From: Mesobacillus sp. S13
Lineage (GTDB): Bacteria > Bacillota > Bacilli > Bacillales > Cytobacillaceae
Length of the DNA: 64,000 bases
Direction: 5' to 3'
Assembly: GCF_020422885.1 (NCBI RefSeq)
Contig: NZ_CP084622.1
Location: 1,445,001 to 1,509,000, forward strand
The notes under the pieces were generated by a model. It was not told the DNA's origin. It saw only the letters and a program-made list of their open reading frames with translations, and did no database searches. The translations under genes and the position numbers were made by a program. Below, piece after piece: positions 16,523 through 23,696 of this stretch (position 1 is the stretch's first letter; each line of letters starts with the position of its first letter).

Positions 16523-17575
16523 GTGAAGCAGGTAAGGAACCCTACTGCAGAAGAGAAAAAAATCGTTTTTGAAATAAAGAGGAAAACGGAACAATTAAAT
16601 AAAAATAATATCACAAGAACGAAAGCATATTTGGACTTTTATTTTAAGCATCCGGAAATTCACTGGGCATTCCTAGCCCATATGGTTTCACGGAATGGTG
16701 GATGGAGCATGACTGATTTAAAAGCTGAGCTTTTAAAAAGACTTTTATCCAAAGGCGAAAAGGAATCCTACTTCTTATTCCTTGAACGAGGGAATTGGCT
16801 GATCTTCCAGGATGCCTATCCACAACTTCTGCTCTATGAGGAAAGTCTGAAGAGGAAAAAACCGCTGTTCAGTCTCCTTCCACACCTGAATGTTTCTGTT
16901 TTTATGGAAACGATTTGGGAGCACTTCTGGAAAGCTTCCAATCCATCTTTGCTCACAATCGGTTTGATCATCAATGAACAGCATTATATAGAAAATAGAG
17001 TCATCCGGAATAAAAAATATATCAAAGAGGTATTCAGTACCCTGGAGTTTGAAATACAGGATATATTGTCCTTCAATCAAATTCTTTTCCCATACAATGA
17101 TTATGGTGTTATTAAATTGGCTGGCCAGACAGTGAACCAATTCGAATCATTGCGTGAAAGAATCCAATTGGGTAAGAGACTTTATGCTGTTCTATTTGAT
17201 GATGGACTACTGAAAAAGGTGGAAGAGTGGGCAAGGTTGCATCCGCATACTGGTTCAAGAAAAGATTACTGGCCTCATATCTTCAATGATGTACATGAAG
17301 GAAGCCCAGGACTTAAATATCAAATTAAATTGCGTTCATGCAAGCTAAAACCAGGTGCAAGAAGGATTTATAGCCCCACATTGCAAAATGTATGGAAAAA
17401 CCGCCTGCATCCGGAGGCAGAGGCAGGAGAATGGTTTGATGATATTAAAGTCATAGAATATCTTAGGGAGATAGAGGCACCATCTGTTGGAAACATAGAA
17501 TTTGAGTATTGCCAAACACTTGAAAAGCTTGAACTAGCTGCTTTTGCTAAAAAGATAGTTTCTATTCTTGATTAG
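16523..17575 (+). CDS. DUF2515 (YppC-like) protein, 5' end uncertain
   Basis: 350 residues from GTG 16523. DUF2515 landmarks: NNITRTKAYLDFYFKHPEIHWAFLAHMVSRNGGWSMTDLK and NEQHYIENRVI, plus C-terminal AGEWFDDIKVIEYL. No signal peptide; function unknown. The start is a problem: the same frame stays open upstream to a TAA at 16424 and encodes family-like sequence (SFLKRRIKSPIEVIEGNLQ), but has no ATG, GTG or TTG. A well-placed AAAGGGGG + ATG at 16444 lies in another frame that runs through TTTTTAAAAA (16457-16466). One base fewer there would join the two, so a 5' frameshift (real or a sequencing error) is likely. Confidence 0.8.
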   Translation: MKQVRNPTAEEKKIVFEIKRKTEQLNKNNITRTKAYLDFYFKHPEIHWAFLAHMVSRNGGWSMTDLKAELLKRLLSKGEKESYFLFLERGNWLIFQDAYPQLLLYEESLKRKKPLFSLLPHLNVSVFMETIWEHFWKASNPSLLTIGLIINEQHYIENRVIRNKKYIKEVFSTLEFEIQDILSFNQILFPYNDYGVIKLAGQTVNQFESLRERIQLGKRLYAVLFDDGLLKKVEEWARLHPHTGSRKDYWPHIFNDVHEGSPGLKYQIKLRSCKLKPGARRIYSPTLQNVWKNRLHPEAEAGEWFDDIKVIEYLREIEAPSVGNIEFEYCQTLEKLELAAFAKKIVSILD

Positions 17576-17628
17576 CCAATGATACCTTAGTTTGGAATAA
17601 GGTAAAAGCTTCATGGAGAGCTGTTATT

Positions 17629-18148
17629 GTGACATGTTTCAAGTTTTAGAGCTTAAAGCTGTCAAGAAAACGGGGTTATTGTGACAGGTTTCAGGATATT
17701 GAAGTCAATGCTGTCAAGAAAACGAGGTTATTGTGACAGGTTTCAGGTTGTGGAAGTCAAAGCTGTCAAGAAAACGAGGTTATTGTGACAGGTTTCAGGT
17801 TGTGGAAGTCAAAGCTGTCAAGAAAACGAGGTTATTGTGACAGGTTTCAGGTTGTGGAAGTCAAAGCTGTCAAGAAAACGAGGTTATTGTGACAGGTTTC
17901 AGGTTATTGAAGTCAATGCTGTCAAGAAAACGAGGTTATTGTGACAGGTTTCAGGTTGTGGAAGTCAAAGTTGTCAAGAAAACGAGGTTATTGTGACAGG
18001 TTTCAGGTTGCGGAAGTCAAAGCTGTCAAGAAAACGAGGTTATTGTGACAGGTTTCAGGTAGTGGAGCTCAAAGCTGTCGAGAAAACGTGATTATTGTGA
18101 CAGGTTTCAAATAGTAGAGCCTAAAGCTGTCAAAAAAATGCAGTATTG
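17629..18148. repeat. Tandem array, 10 units of exactly 52 bp
   Basis: The motif GTGACAGGTTTCAG and its variants start at 17629, 17681, 17733, 17785, 17837, 17889, 17941, 17993, 18045 and 18097, a constant step of 52. Each unit carries TGACAG and, 20 bases later, CTGTCA, which can pair within a unit or across to the next. Outer units are the most diverged. The array fills the gap between the converging DUF2515 and membrane-protein genes. 52 is not a multiple of three, and no gene is seen in it. Confidence 0.95.
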
Positions 18149-18222
18149 ATGGCGGTTTAGAATTGTTGAACAGCATCTTGGTTTTTCTCTTATATAGCTC
18201 GGCTTTCAGGAGAATTTCACAT

Positions 18223-18254
18223 GAAAGAAACGGTTGTTTTCAACCGTTTCTTTC
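18223..18254. terminator. Hairpin terminator before the minus-strand membrane gene end
   Basis: GAAAGAAACGGTTG pairs perfectly with CAACCGTTTCTTTC across TTTT; it directly follows the stop of the gene at 18255. Confidence 0.68.
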
Positions 18255-18827
18255 TTATGGGTGATGTTTGTGTTCCTGTTGCGGCGTACTTCCCTTTAGG
18301 GTTTCGATCCAAGTGTGTCCAAGTTTGCTGCCCGAATAGAGGTAGAATACCAGGAATATGAAAGTGAGTAATGGTTTCATATAATATCTTTTGGATGTGA
18401 TGGCTGTTTCAGTTTTTGGTAGTATTTTAAAAAGGAATAGGGCTGCAAGTGTTACTGTCAAGAAAATGTTAATGAAGATCAGGGATTTTTCAGGCTGAAG
18501 CATTTCTCCAAGCATGGCCCCCATCATACCGCCCATTATGCCGGACATTAGACCTTCGATTGCAGCAGCAGAACCGAATGAAGCACCAGTAATCGTGCCA
18601 GCTGCTGCTCCTATCAGCATTGATAAAATGGTAGAAAGAAATAGGTCACCCCGAAAAACAGTTCCCAGTAAAAGTCCACTAGTCAATCCAATATTCATGC
18701 CGATAAACATTGGAATAATCATCCCGGTCATGCCTGCCATATCAGCCTTTTGACGAAGAGCAAGGATGATGGAAATCAGAATAACTGCAGAAAGAGTAAA
18801 AAAGACAAAAGTATTGTACAATAACAT
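18255..18827 (-). CDS. Glycine/methionine-rich membrane protein, unknown function
   Basis: 190 residues with six or so hydrophobic segments. The middle is unusually rich in Gly and Met (IEGLMSGIMGGMMGAMLGEML, GMIIPMFIGMNIGLTSG) and the C-terminus is a soluble His-rich tail (QQEHKHHP). The start at 18827 follows AAAGGGGG. I do not recognise the family with confidence. The Met clusters in membrane helices plus a His tail are what one sees in proteins that handle Cu or other soft metals, and the divergent neighbour is a copper-storage protein; a link to copper is therefore possible but is inference. Confidence 0.75.
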   Translation of the reverse strand: MLLYNTFVFFTLSAVILISIILALRQKADMAGMTGMIIPMFIGMNIGLTSGLLLGTVFRGDLFLSTILSMLIGAAAGTITGASFGSAAAIEGLMSGIMGGMMGAMLGEMLQPEKSLIFINIFLTVTLAALFLFKILPKTETAITSKRYYMKPLLTFIFLVFYLYSGSKLGHTWIETLKGSTPQQEHKHHP

Positions 18828-18966
18828 GGCTAGCCCCCTTTTTACCATCATATGAAAATAGAGGACAAACCATTCCCGAAGTTGACTCCATTAACATTTA
18901 ACGTATAATTCATCGAAATTCACAAAATATAAAGTGTGTTAAATGATATTAGGAGGAATAAGTGAT

Positions 18967-19311
18967 ATGGGAATATTGTCAGCGTCAACATCTCAAATGG
19001 ACAACTGTATTGATGCATGTGTGAAATGTGCAAGGGCGTGTGAGGAGTGCCTGACTGCCTGTCTTCAGGAGCCTGATGTCCAGGCACGAATCATGTGCAT
19101 TCAGACCTTGAATGACTGCGCAGAAATATGCCTTCAGGCTGTGGCTTATATGGCAAGAAACAGCCAGTTTGCCAAGCAGCATTGCCAGCTGTGTGCAGAT
19201 ATTTGTGATGCATGTGCAACGCATTGTGAAAAGTTCCAGGATGCCCACTGCCAGGAATGCGCAAAAATCTGCCGTCAATGTGCAGAAGCATGCAGAAACA
19301 TGGCATCATAA
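18967..19311 (+). CDS. Csp-type cytosolic copper storage protein (YhjQ-like, DUF326)
   Basis: 114 residues with 19 cysteines in CxxxC/CxxC spacing along four predicted helices (NCIDACVKCARACEECLTAC, NDCAEIC, QLCADICDACATHC, QECAKICRQCAEAC). This is the four-helix-bundle Csp fold, in which Cys line the core and bind many Cu(I) ions. No signal peptide, so the cytosolic Csp3 type, as YhjQ in B. subtilis. The ATG at 18967 follows AGGAGG; the frame opens at 18943. Divergent from the Met/His-rich membrane protein. Confidence 0.93.
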   Translation: MGILSASTSQMDNCIDACVKCARACEECLTACLQEPDVQARIMCIQTLNDCAEICLQAVAYMARNSQFAKQHCQLCADICDACATHCEKFQDAHCQECAKICRQCAEACRNMAS

Positions 19312-19330
19312 GTTTGCTTTAAGACTAAAT

Positions 19331-19358
19331 CCTTGCATTTGGAATGCAGGGTTTTTTT
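19331..19358 (+). terminator. Terminator after the copper-storage gene
   Basis: CCTTGCATT pairs with AATGCAGG (one bulged T), loop TGG, then a T-run. Confidence 0.7.
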
Positions 19359-19400
19359 ATTGGGGAATTTAATACGACATTATATCAATGAATTAGGCAC

Positions 19401-19428
19401 ACGAAAATTTCCTCTTACACATACAATG
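19401..19428 (+). promoter_or_regulatory. SigK-like promoter of the GerP-like pair
   Basis: AC at 19401-19402, spacer 17, CATACAATG at 19420-19428, one base off CATANNNTA; 32 bases before the start of the first GerP-like gene. The gerP operon of Bacillus is SigK-dependent. Confidence 0.42.
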
Positions 19429-19460
19429 CTAATATACTTGCCATTTTTAGGAGTGATCAG

Positions 19461-19682
19461 ATGCCTGTATTAATTGGCGGTATTAAGATTGGCGGTGTTC
19501 AATCGGGAGCATCAATGAACAACGGTGAGATTTTGTTCACCTCTACTCACAGTAAAATGAACATGCAGGCACAAGCGGGTTCATTTACCGTAGGGGATGC
19601 GAATTTTATCAATAATGCTGGCAGCGGGAATTTCTCGATACCACAAGTGAATGATCCCGATATAGCAGAGGTAGGAAACTAA
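19461..19682 (+). CDS. GerPA/GerPF-family spore germination protein
   Basis: 73 residues, MPVLIGGIKIGGVQSGASMN, then NNGEILFTSTHSKMNMQAQAGSFTVGDANFINNAGSGNFS. This matches the GerPA/GerPF fold: a strand ending in SGA, a central polar part and a GDAN-type end. GerP proteins lie in the spore coat and let germinants reach their receptors. AGGAGTGATCAG precedes the ATG. It is not part of a full gerPABCDEF operon; only the gene at 19695 follows, 12 bases downstream. Confidence 0.82.
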   Translation: MPVLIGGIKIGGVQSGASMNNGEILFTSTHSKMNMQAQAGSFTVGDANFINNAGSGNFSIPQVNDPDIAEVGN

Positions 19683-19694
19683 GGGGTGCAAGCG

Positions 19695-20057
19695 GTGAAT
19701 AATTACTTTTACCATTTAATTCATTCAGAAAAAGAATATTGGATACAGCTTGCCCTCTCTTACCAAACCAGAATAAGAGAACTCGAAGAAAAAGTAGAAT
19801 TAATGAAACCTGAACAAAACGGTGAACTCCAATCAGAAATCATTAACGATACAACCGGTAAAATTTCCATTCAAAATGTTAAAGTGAATCAAATACAATC
19901 CGGTGCTGCCTTTAATATTGCTGAGATGATATATAGTACTACCAAAAGCGATATGGACATGGATTTGGGGCCGAATTCTATGAATATTGGTGACCATAAT
20001 AGGATGGAGCATCAAGAGGGATATAGAGTGAAGTTGGGGCCAGTACAAGGGGTGTAA
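19695..20057 (+). CDS. GerP-like protein with N-terminal coiled coil (GerPC-plus-GerPD-like fusion)
   Basis: 120 residues from GTG 19695 (AAGGGGT at good spacing; the frame opens at GTG 19686). Residues 1-40 form an amphipathic or coiled-coil segment (YHLIHSEKEYWIQLALSYQTRIRELEEKVELMK) like the front of GerPC. Residues about 55-110 (KISIQNVKVNQIQSGAAFNIAEMIYST...NIGDHN) align with the neighbour at 19461 (IQSGAAFNIAEMI against VQSGASMNNGEIL; NIGDHN against TVGDAN). So it appears to fuse a GerPC-like head to a GerPA/PD/PF-like body. Predicted coat protein that partners the upstream gene. Confidence 0.75.
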   Translation: MNNYFYHLIHSEKEYWIQLALSYQTRIRELEEKVELMKPEQNGELQSEIINDTTGKISIQNVKVNQIQSGAAFNIAEMIYSTTKSDMDMDLGPNSMNIGDHNRMEHQEGYRVKLGPVQGV

Positions 20058-20115
20058 CTTTATATACTAGCTTTGTACGGGCCATCTTTCAACCTGTGAA
20101 CTGAGTGGCAGTTAC

Positions 20116-20140
20116 GTTTACCCTAAAATAAAAAGGGTAC
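20116..20140 (+). promoter_or_regulatory. SigB promoter of the 50-aa gene
   Basis: GTTTAC (20116-20121), 13-base spacer, GGGTAC (20135-20140); consensus is GTTTAA-N12-15-GGGTAT. 47 bases before the ATG. Confidence 0.65.
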
Positions 20141-20187
20141 GAACATAATAGAGGTTCATCAAAACTCAATCACAGGAGGTAGATCTT

Positions 20188-20340
20188 ATGGATAAAAATA
20201 AAGCTCCTAACAAAGGGTTGAATACTGATCAGAACAATGGTCTGACTGATACTCAGGAGGTGCTTTACGCAAAGGACTTCACTCGTGCAGTAAAGGCAGA
20301 AAATAAGTTCAGAGAAGAGAACGGAAACAAAGGTAAATAG
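20188..20340 (+). CDS. 50-residue small stress protein (YfhE-like, tentative)
   Basis: 50 residues, MDKNKAPNKGLNTDQNNGLT, then DTQEVLYAKDFTRAVKAENKFREENGNKGK; wholly hydrophilic. The segment TQEVLYAKDFTRA recalls the TQEVLYxxEFxxAD motif of YfhE-type small proteins, but the match is short. CAGGAGG lies nine bases before the ATG, a SigB-type promoter precedes it and a strong terminator follows, so it is a self-contained stress-responsive gene. Probably disordered. Confidence 0.75.
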   Translation: MDKNKAPNKGLNTDQNNGLTDTQEVLYAKDFTRAVKAENKFREENGNKGK

Positions 20341-20346
20341 ATAGAC

Positions 20347-20378
20347 AAAAAGATGGCTTTTAAGCCATCTTTTTTATT
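20347..20378 (+). terminator. Terminator after the 50-aa gene
   Basis: AAAAAGATGGCTT pairs with AAGCCATCTTTTT across two bases, ending in a T-run. Confidence 0.85.
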
Positions 20379-20405
20379 TCCATATTTAATGGAAAAGGAC
20401 TCTAT

Positions 20406-20430
20406 GTTTAGGCAGAAATGTGACGGGTAT
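20406..20430 (+). promoter_or_regulatory. SigB promoter of the 17M-type stress gene
   Basis: GTTTAG (20406-20411), 13-base spacer, GGGTAT (20425-20430). The gene starts 181 bases downstream, so the leader is long; it holds a TTGAGAATCTCAA palindrome and a TTACGCTCA/TGAGCGTAA inverted repeat. Confidence 0.6.
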
Positions 20431-20611
20431 TGGTTCTATGTAGGCACAATCACACAATTTTTATAATGGTAAATAGTTGTATTGGCATATATGTCTTAGT
20501 TTTGAGAATCTCAACTTTTAGACATTGGATGCCGCAACAGAAACCATTACGCTCAACCAGTTAAATATTTTAATTCGAATGAGCGTAAAAACTAGAATGG
20601 AGGTATAGTCA

Positions 20612-21154
20612 ATGGAAAAGACAATCGTAGGTGGAGTATTCAGGGACTCAGACGAAGCAATTGGTGCAATTAGAAGACTTAAGGAAATGGGCTTTGATAC
20701 GAACGATTTATCAATCTTCGCAAAGGACGATGATAAATTGGAGAACATTGAAGACCAGACGGATGTTGATGTAATTGAAAATGATTCTGGCCGAGGAAAA
20801 AATGCTGGCAAGGGTGCCGGTATTGGTGCTGGAACCGGTGGAGTTCTTGGAGGCATTGCTGGCCTGATAGCTGAAATCGGTCTGCTCTCAATCCCTGGTA
20901 TTGGTGTACTTGCTGCAGCAGGTCCGCTTGCAACAACTTTGAGCGGTGCAGCAATTGGCGCTACAGGAGGCGGAATTGTAGGTGCATTGACAGGTGCCGG
21001 AGTAACCGAGGATGACGCCAAGGAATATGAGAAATACTTGAAGGAAGGAAATATCCTGGTGTTGGTTGAGGTGGATGAGGAAAGAAGAGAGGAAATCCAT
21101 ACCACCTTTAGAGACTCCAATTCATTAAACACTGATATGTATGTGACTTCCTAA
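20612..21154 (+). CDS. General stress protein 17M-like (YflT domain) with glycine-zipper region
   Basis: 180 residues. The N-terminal YflT-type domain (KTIVGGVFRDSDEAIGAIRRLKEMGFDTNDLSIFAK, residues 3-38) is followed by a Gly/Ala-rich segment of about 70 residues (GKGAGIGAGTGGVLGGIAGLIAE...GAAIGATGGGIVGALTGAG) and a C-terminal part (VTEDDAKEYEKYLKEGNILVLVEVD) that also occurs in YsnF. The Gly/Ala region resembles a glycine zipper and may associate with membrane. A SigB-type promoter lies upstream; GGAGG precedes the ATG. Function unknown beyond the SigB general stress response of the family. See the related gene at 53886. Confidence 0.88.
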   Translation: MEKTIVGGVFRDSDEAIGAIRRLKEMGFDTNDLSIFAKDDDKLENIEDQTDVDVIENDSGRGKNAGKGAGIGAGTGGVLGGIAGLIAEIGLLSIPGIGVLAAAGPLATTLSGAAIGATGGGIVGALTGAGVTEDDAKEYEKYLKEGNILVLVEVDEERREEIHTTFRDSNSLNTDMYVTS

Positions 21155-21165
21155 GCTGGAGGGCA

Positions 21166-21200
21166 AGAGGCATTCCTTTGGATAGGAATGCCTCTTTTTT
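21166..21200 (+). terminator. Terminator after the 17M gene
   Basis: AGAGGCATTCCT pairs perfectly with AGGAATGCCTCT across six bases, then TTTTT. Confidence 0.9.
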
Positions 21201-21275
21201 ATGGATATAGGGATTAGTTCTGTATTTTAAAAAAACTATCTGTTCCAGTAGGACAGGCACTGCTTATCATGAGAC

Positions 21276-21755
21276 TTAACCGGTAAGCTTAGGCCATTTT
21301 TTATAACGCAGGACTTGGTAAATGGCCAGGCCGTCACTATAATTGCCATTTCCGTAATCGACTGGAATTAATGAAAAAGTAGCCAGCCAGACAGAAAAAT
21401 AGGAATAACGGACAAATATAGTATGAGGTTCTAAAAATCCTTGAGAAATGAGAATATTAAGGGCCAACACGGATCCAAGATTAAAGATGATGCCACCGGC
21501 ATGGACAAGGAAATGGGTTAAACGATTATTCCATTTAAGGTGCTCATACTCGCTAAAGGCATCCAAAAAATACATGCTGTTTAAACTGAATGGTCCCTTT
21601 TTGAAGATTCTTTTTCCGCGCCCAAGGGAGAAACTGAATTCCCCTCCAAATATCCATGCAAAGAAGGAATGCCCTAACTCATGAATTAGTGAAACTACTG
21701 GATAAATAAATAACAGTGCCAGAAGAAAGCCAACAAAGTCTGAAAAGCCGAACAT
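21276..21755 (-). CDS. M50-like membrane metallopeptidase
   Basis: 159 residues with three to four membrane segments. The zinc motif HELGH lies in the first helix region (VSLIHELGHSFFAWIFGG, about residues 22-39), and a candidate third-ligand motif NYSDGLAIYQVLR (Asp) near the C-terminus matches the N-x-x-DG motif of site-2 protease-type enzymes. GGAGG precedes the ATG. Enzymes of this fold cut substrates within the membrane; the family member here is short and lacks PDZ or CBS domains, so the substrate is unknown. Confidence 0.8.
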   Translation of the reverse strand: MFGFSDFVGFLLALLFIYPVVSLIHELGHSFFAWIFGGEFSFSLGRGKRIFKKGPFSLNSMYFLDAFSEYEHLKWNNRLTHFLVHAGGIIFNLGSVLALNILISQGFLEPHTIFVRYSYFSVWLATFSLIPVDYGNGNYSDGLAIYQVLRYKKWPKLTG

Positions 21756-21840
21756 GATTAGAGACCTCCTATCTTAAAAATGTTTTTTGTAATCAATGTA
21801 CAGATTTTACCCATGGTCAAGTAACCTAAACGAACATATA

Positions 21841-21878
21841 AGTTGAAAATATTACACATTTCCTTATTATTTTCAACT
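21841..21878. promoter_or_regulatory. Inverted repeat in the HtrA-like gene's upstream region
   Basis: AGTTGAAAAT (21841-21850) and ATTTTCAACT (21869-21878) are perfect inverted repeats 18 bases apart, 56 bases before the protease start. Possible operator of a two-component regulator; it does not match a site I can name. Confidence 0.45.
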
Positions 21879-21933
21879 ATTTACACAAATAGACAACTTA
21901 ACCAAATTATAAGCTGGAAAGGACAGGTGAAAA

Positions 21934-23106
21934 ATGGATAATCGTAAAAAGAATAATTTCAAGTCTTTGTTTTTGACAGGCATTGCCGGAATAGTCGTTG
22001 GAGCGATTCTTATCTTCTTGCTTGGTCCGTTTTCGTCTGAAAAAGATTTAGTGTCTACAGCCAAGAACGATCCAGAGGGAAAGTTTACTGCAAAAGTCAG
22101 TGCTGATGAGGGAGAAGAGGATCCCACTATAAAGGAAGCGGTTAACAAAAGTATGGATACGGTTGTCAGCGTGGTGAAATACGAAGGCGGAAGTATGTGG
22201 GAAGGAACTGAGCCACAAAAAGCCGGATCTGGTTCAGGAGTCATTTATAAAAAAGAGGGTAGCAAAGCATATGTAGCAACTAATCACCATGTTATTGCCG
22301 GCGCAAGCCAGATTGAAATTAGCCTTGGCAACGAAAAGAAGCTTCCGGCTAAGCTCTTAGGCTCCGATCCACTGCTTGATCTTGCTGTATTGGAGGTAAA
22401 TGGTGAAGAGATTAATGATGTTATTGAACTTGGCAAATCGGAAAAACTGGAGCCAGGGGAAACTGCGATTGCGATTGGAAATCCGTTAGGCTTCTTGCAT
22501 GGTACTATAACGGCCGGTGTAATCAGCGCTCCAGATCGAGTGATGCCTGTCGATATAGATCAGGATGGAAGCATTGATTGGCAGTCAGAAGTAGTCCAAA
22601 CCGATGCGTCCATTAATCCAGGTAACAGTGGGGGGGCATTAATCAATATTCAAGGAGAGCTGATTGGCATCAATTCATCTAAAATAGCCCAAGAGGCTGT
22701 TGAGGGGATAGGATTTGCCATTCCAGTTGATGTAGCAATGCCAATTTTGAAAGATTTAGAAGAATATGGGGAAGTAATGAGGCCTTATATAGGCATTGTT
22801 CCGATTTCACTGTCCGATATTCCATCTCAATATTACAGTGAGACGTTAAACTTGCCAGCTGGAGTGGAAAATGGAGTCGTCATCAAGGAAGTAGTATCCA
22901 CGTCACCTGCAGGAAGGGCTGGCTTAAAGGAGTACGATGTCATTACAAAACTTGATGACACAGAAGTGAAAACCGCAGGTGAACTACGTAAATATTTATA
23001 CACCGAGAAAGAGGTTGGCGATGAAGTAACAGTGACATTCTACCGGGATGGAAAAGAGGAAACTGCAACATTGAACCTGGTCGAAGATTGGTCACAAAGC
23101 AATTAA
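21934..23106 (+). CDS. HtrA/DegP-type serine protease with PDZ domain
   Basis: 390 residues: cytoplasmic N-terminus, one membrane anchor (LFLTGIAGIVVGAILIFLLGPF, about 13-34), trypsin-like domain with the triad His in TNHHVIAGA, Asp in LLDLAVLEV and Ser in NPGNSGGALIN, then a C-terminal PDZ domain (about 285-380; GVVIKEVVSTSPAGRAGLKEYDVITKLDD). S1C family, as HtrA/HtrB/YyxA of B. subtilis: a membrane-tethered quality-control protease facing the wall. It starts with GGAAAGGACAGG ahead of the ATG. An inverted repeat upstream may be its operator. Monocistronic, terminator follows. Confidence 0.95.
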   Translation: MDNRKKNNFKSLFLTGIAGIVVGAILIFLLGPFSSEKDLVSTAKNDPEGKFTAKVSADEGEEDPTIKEAVNKSMDTVVSVVKYEGGSMWEGTEPQKAGSGSGVIYKKEGSKAYVATNHHVIAGASQIEISLGNEKKLPAKLLGSDPLLDLAVLEVNGEEINDVIELGKSEKLEPGETAIAIGNPLGFLHGTITAGVISAPDRVMPVDIDQDGSIDWQSEVVQTDASINPGNSGGALINIQGELIGINSSKIAQEAVEGIGFAIPVDVAMPILKDLEEYGEVMRPYIGIVPISLSDIPSQYYSETLNLPAGVENGVVIKEVVSTSPAGRAGLKEYDVITKLDDTEVKTAGELRKYLYTEKEVGDEVTVTFYRDGKEETATLNLVEDWSQSN

Positions 23107-23127
23107 TCTATAGATCTATAGCCGTAT

Positions 23128-23181
23128 GAACTGCACTGAAATTGTTGGACGCAAAACTAACAATGGAGGTGCAGTTTTTAT
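23128..23181 (+). terminator. Terminator after the HtrA-like gene
   Basis: AACTGCAC and ATTGTT on the left pair with AACAAT and GTGCAGTT on the right, then TTTTATATT. Confidence 0.7.
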
Positions 23182-23290
23182 ATTGCCTTTTTCAATTGTT
23201 TATATAGTTGATTAAAATTAAAAACGCCTATACCCTTCCTGGAAGAACGAATAGGATAATACAGAATAATTAAATGTAGGAGGGGAAAAT

Positions 23291-23527
23291 ATGTCACGTG
23301 AAAAAGGAAAGGTTATTCATGTTGATAAGCTTACCATTCATGCAAAAGAAGTTGAGATCATTCAGGAAAGTCCTAGAAGGCATCACAGGGATAGAAGGCA
23401 TCCATTAGATTTCTTTGGTCATGGAAGAAGAGGAAGGCATGAAACCGAAGAAGGCAGACACATTGAGGATGAAAGCAGTTCGGATGAGAGAAGCAATGAA
23501 AAACACAGAGGACCAAGGTGGTTTTAG
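23291..23527 (+). CDS. Small His/Arg-rich hydrophilic protein
   Basis: 78 residues. The first 28 (MSREKGKVIHVDKLTIHAKEVEIIQ...) look like a short beta structure; the rest is rich in His, Arg, Asp and Glu (RRHHRDRRHPLDFFGHGRRGRHETEEGRH) and likely disordered. AGGAGGGG precedes the ATG. The family is not recognised; small proteins with the same opening (MSREKGKVIHVxxL) seem to occur in other bacilli, but I cannot confirm this here. The His content could bind metal. Convergent with the oxidoreductase gene at 23697. Confidence 0.72.
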   Translation: MSREKGKVIHVDKLTIHAKEVEIIQESPRRHHRDRRHPLDFFGHGRRGRHETEEGRHIEDESSSDERSNEKHRGPRWF

Positions 23528-23649
23528 TAAACAAACGACTTGAAAAATCCAATATTCTTTAATACAGAAAAGGTTATTCAAAATGGCTTTCCTGTTTCTT
23601 TGTTAAAAGAAAGAAAATCTAAATACAACCAGAAACTTCATTATTATAT

Positions 23650-23689
23650 AAAACCAGCTTGCAGACGTTAAAATCTGCAAGCTGGTTTT
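23650..23689. terminator. Bidirectional terminator
   Basis: AAAACCAGCTTGCAGA pairs with TCTGCAAGCTGGTTTT across eight bases, seven bases after the minus-strand oxidoreductase stop; usable in both directions. Confidence 0.85.
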
Positions 23690-23696
23690 ATAATTG

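Noticed and set aside
20449..20570. Small ORF in the 17M leader (about 31 codons)
   Set aside because: No ribosome site and no recognisable features.
20518..21132. Minus-strand 204-codon frame opposite the 17M gene
   Set aside because: Antisense shadow of the Gly/Ala-rich stress gene; Pro/Ala-rich with no ribosome site.
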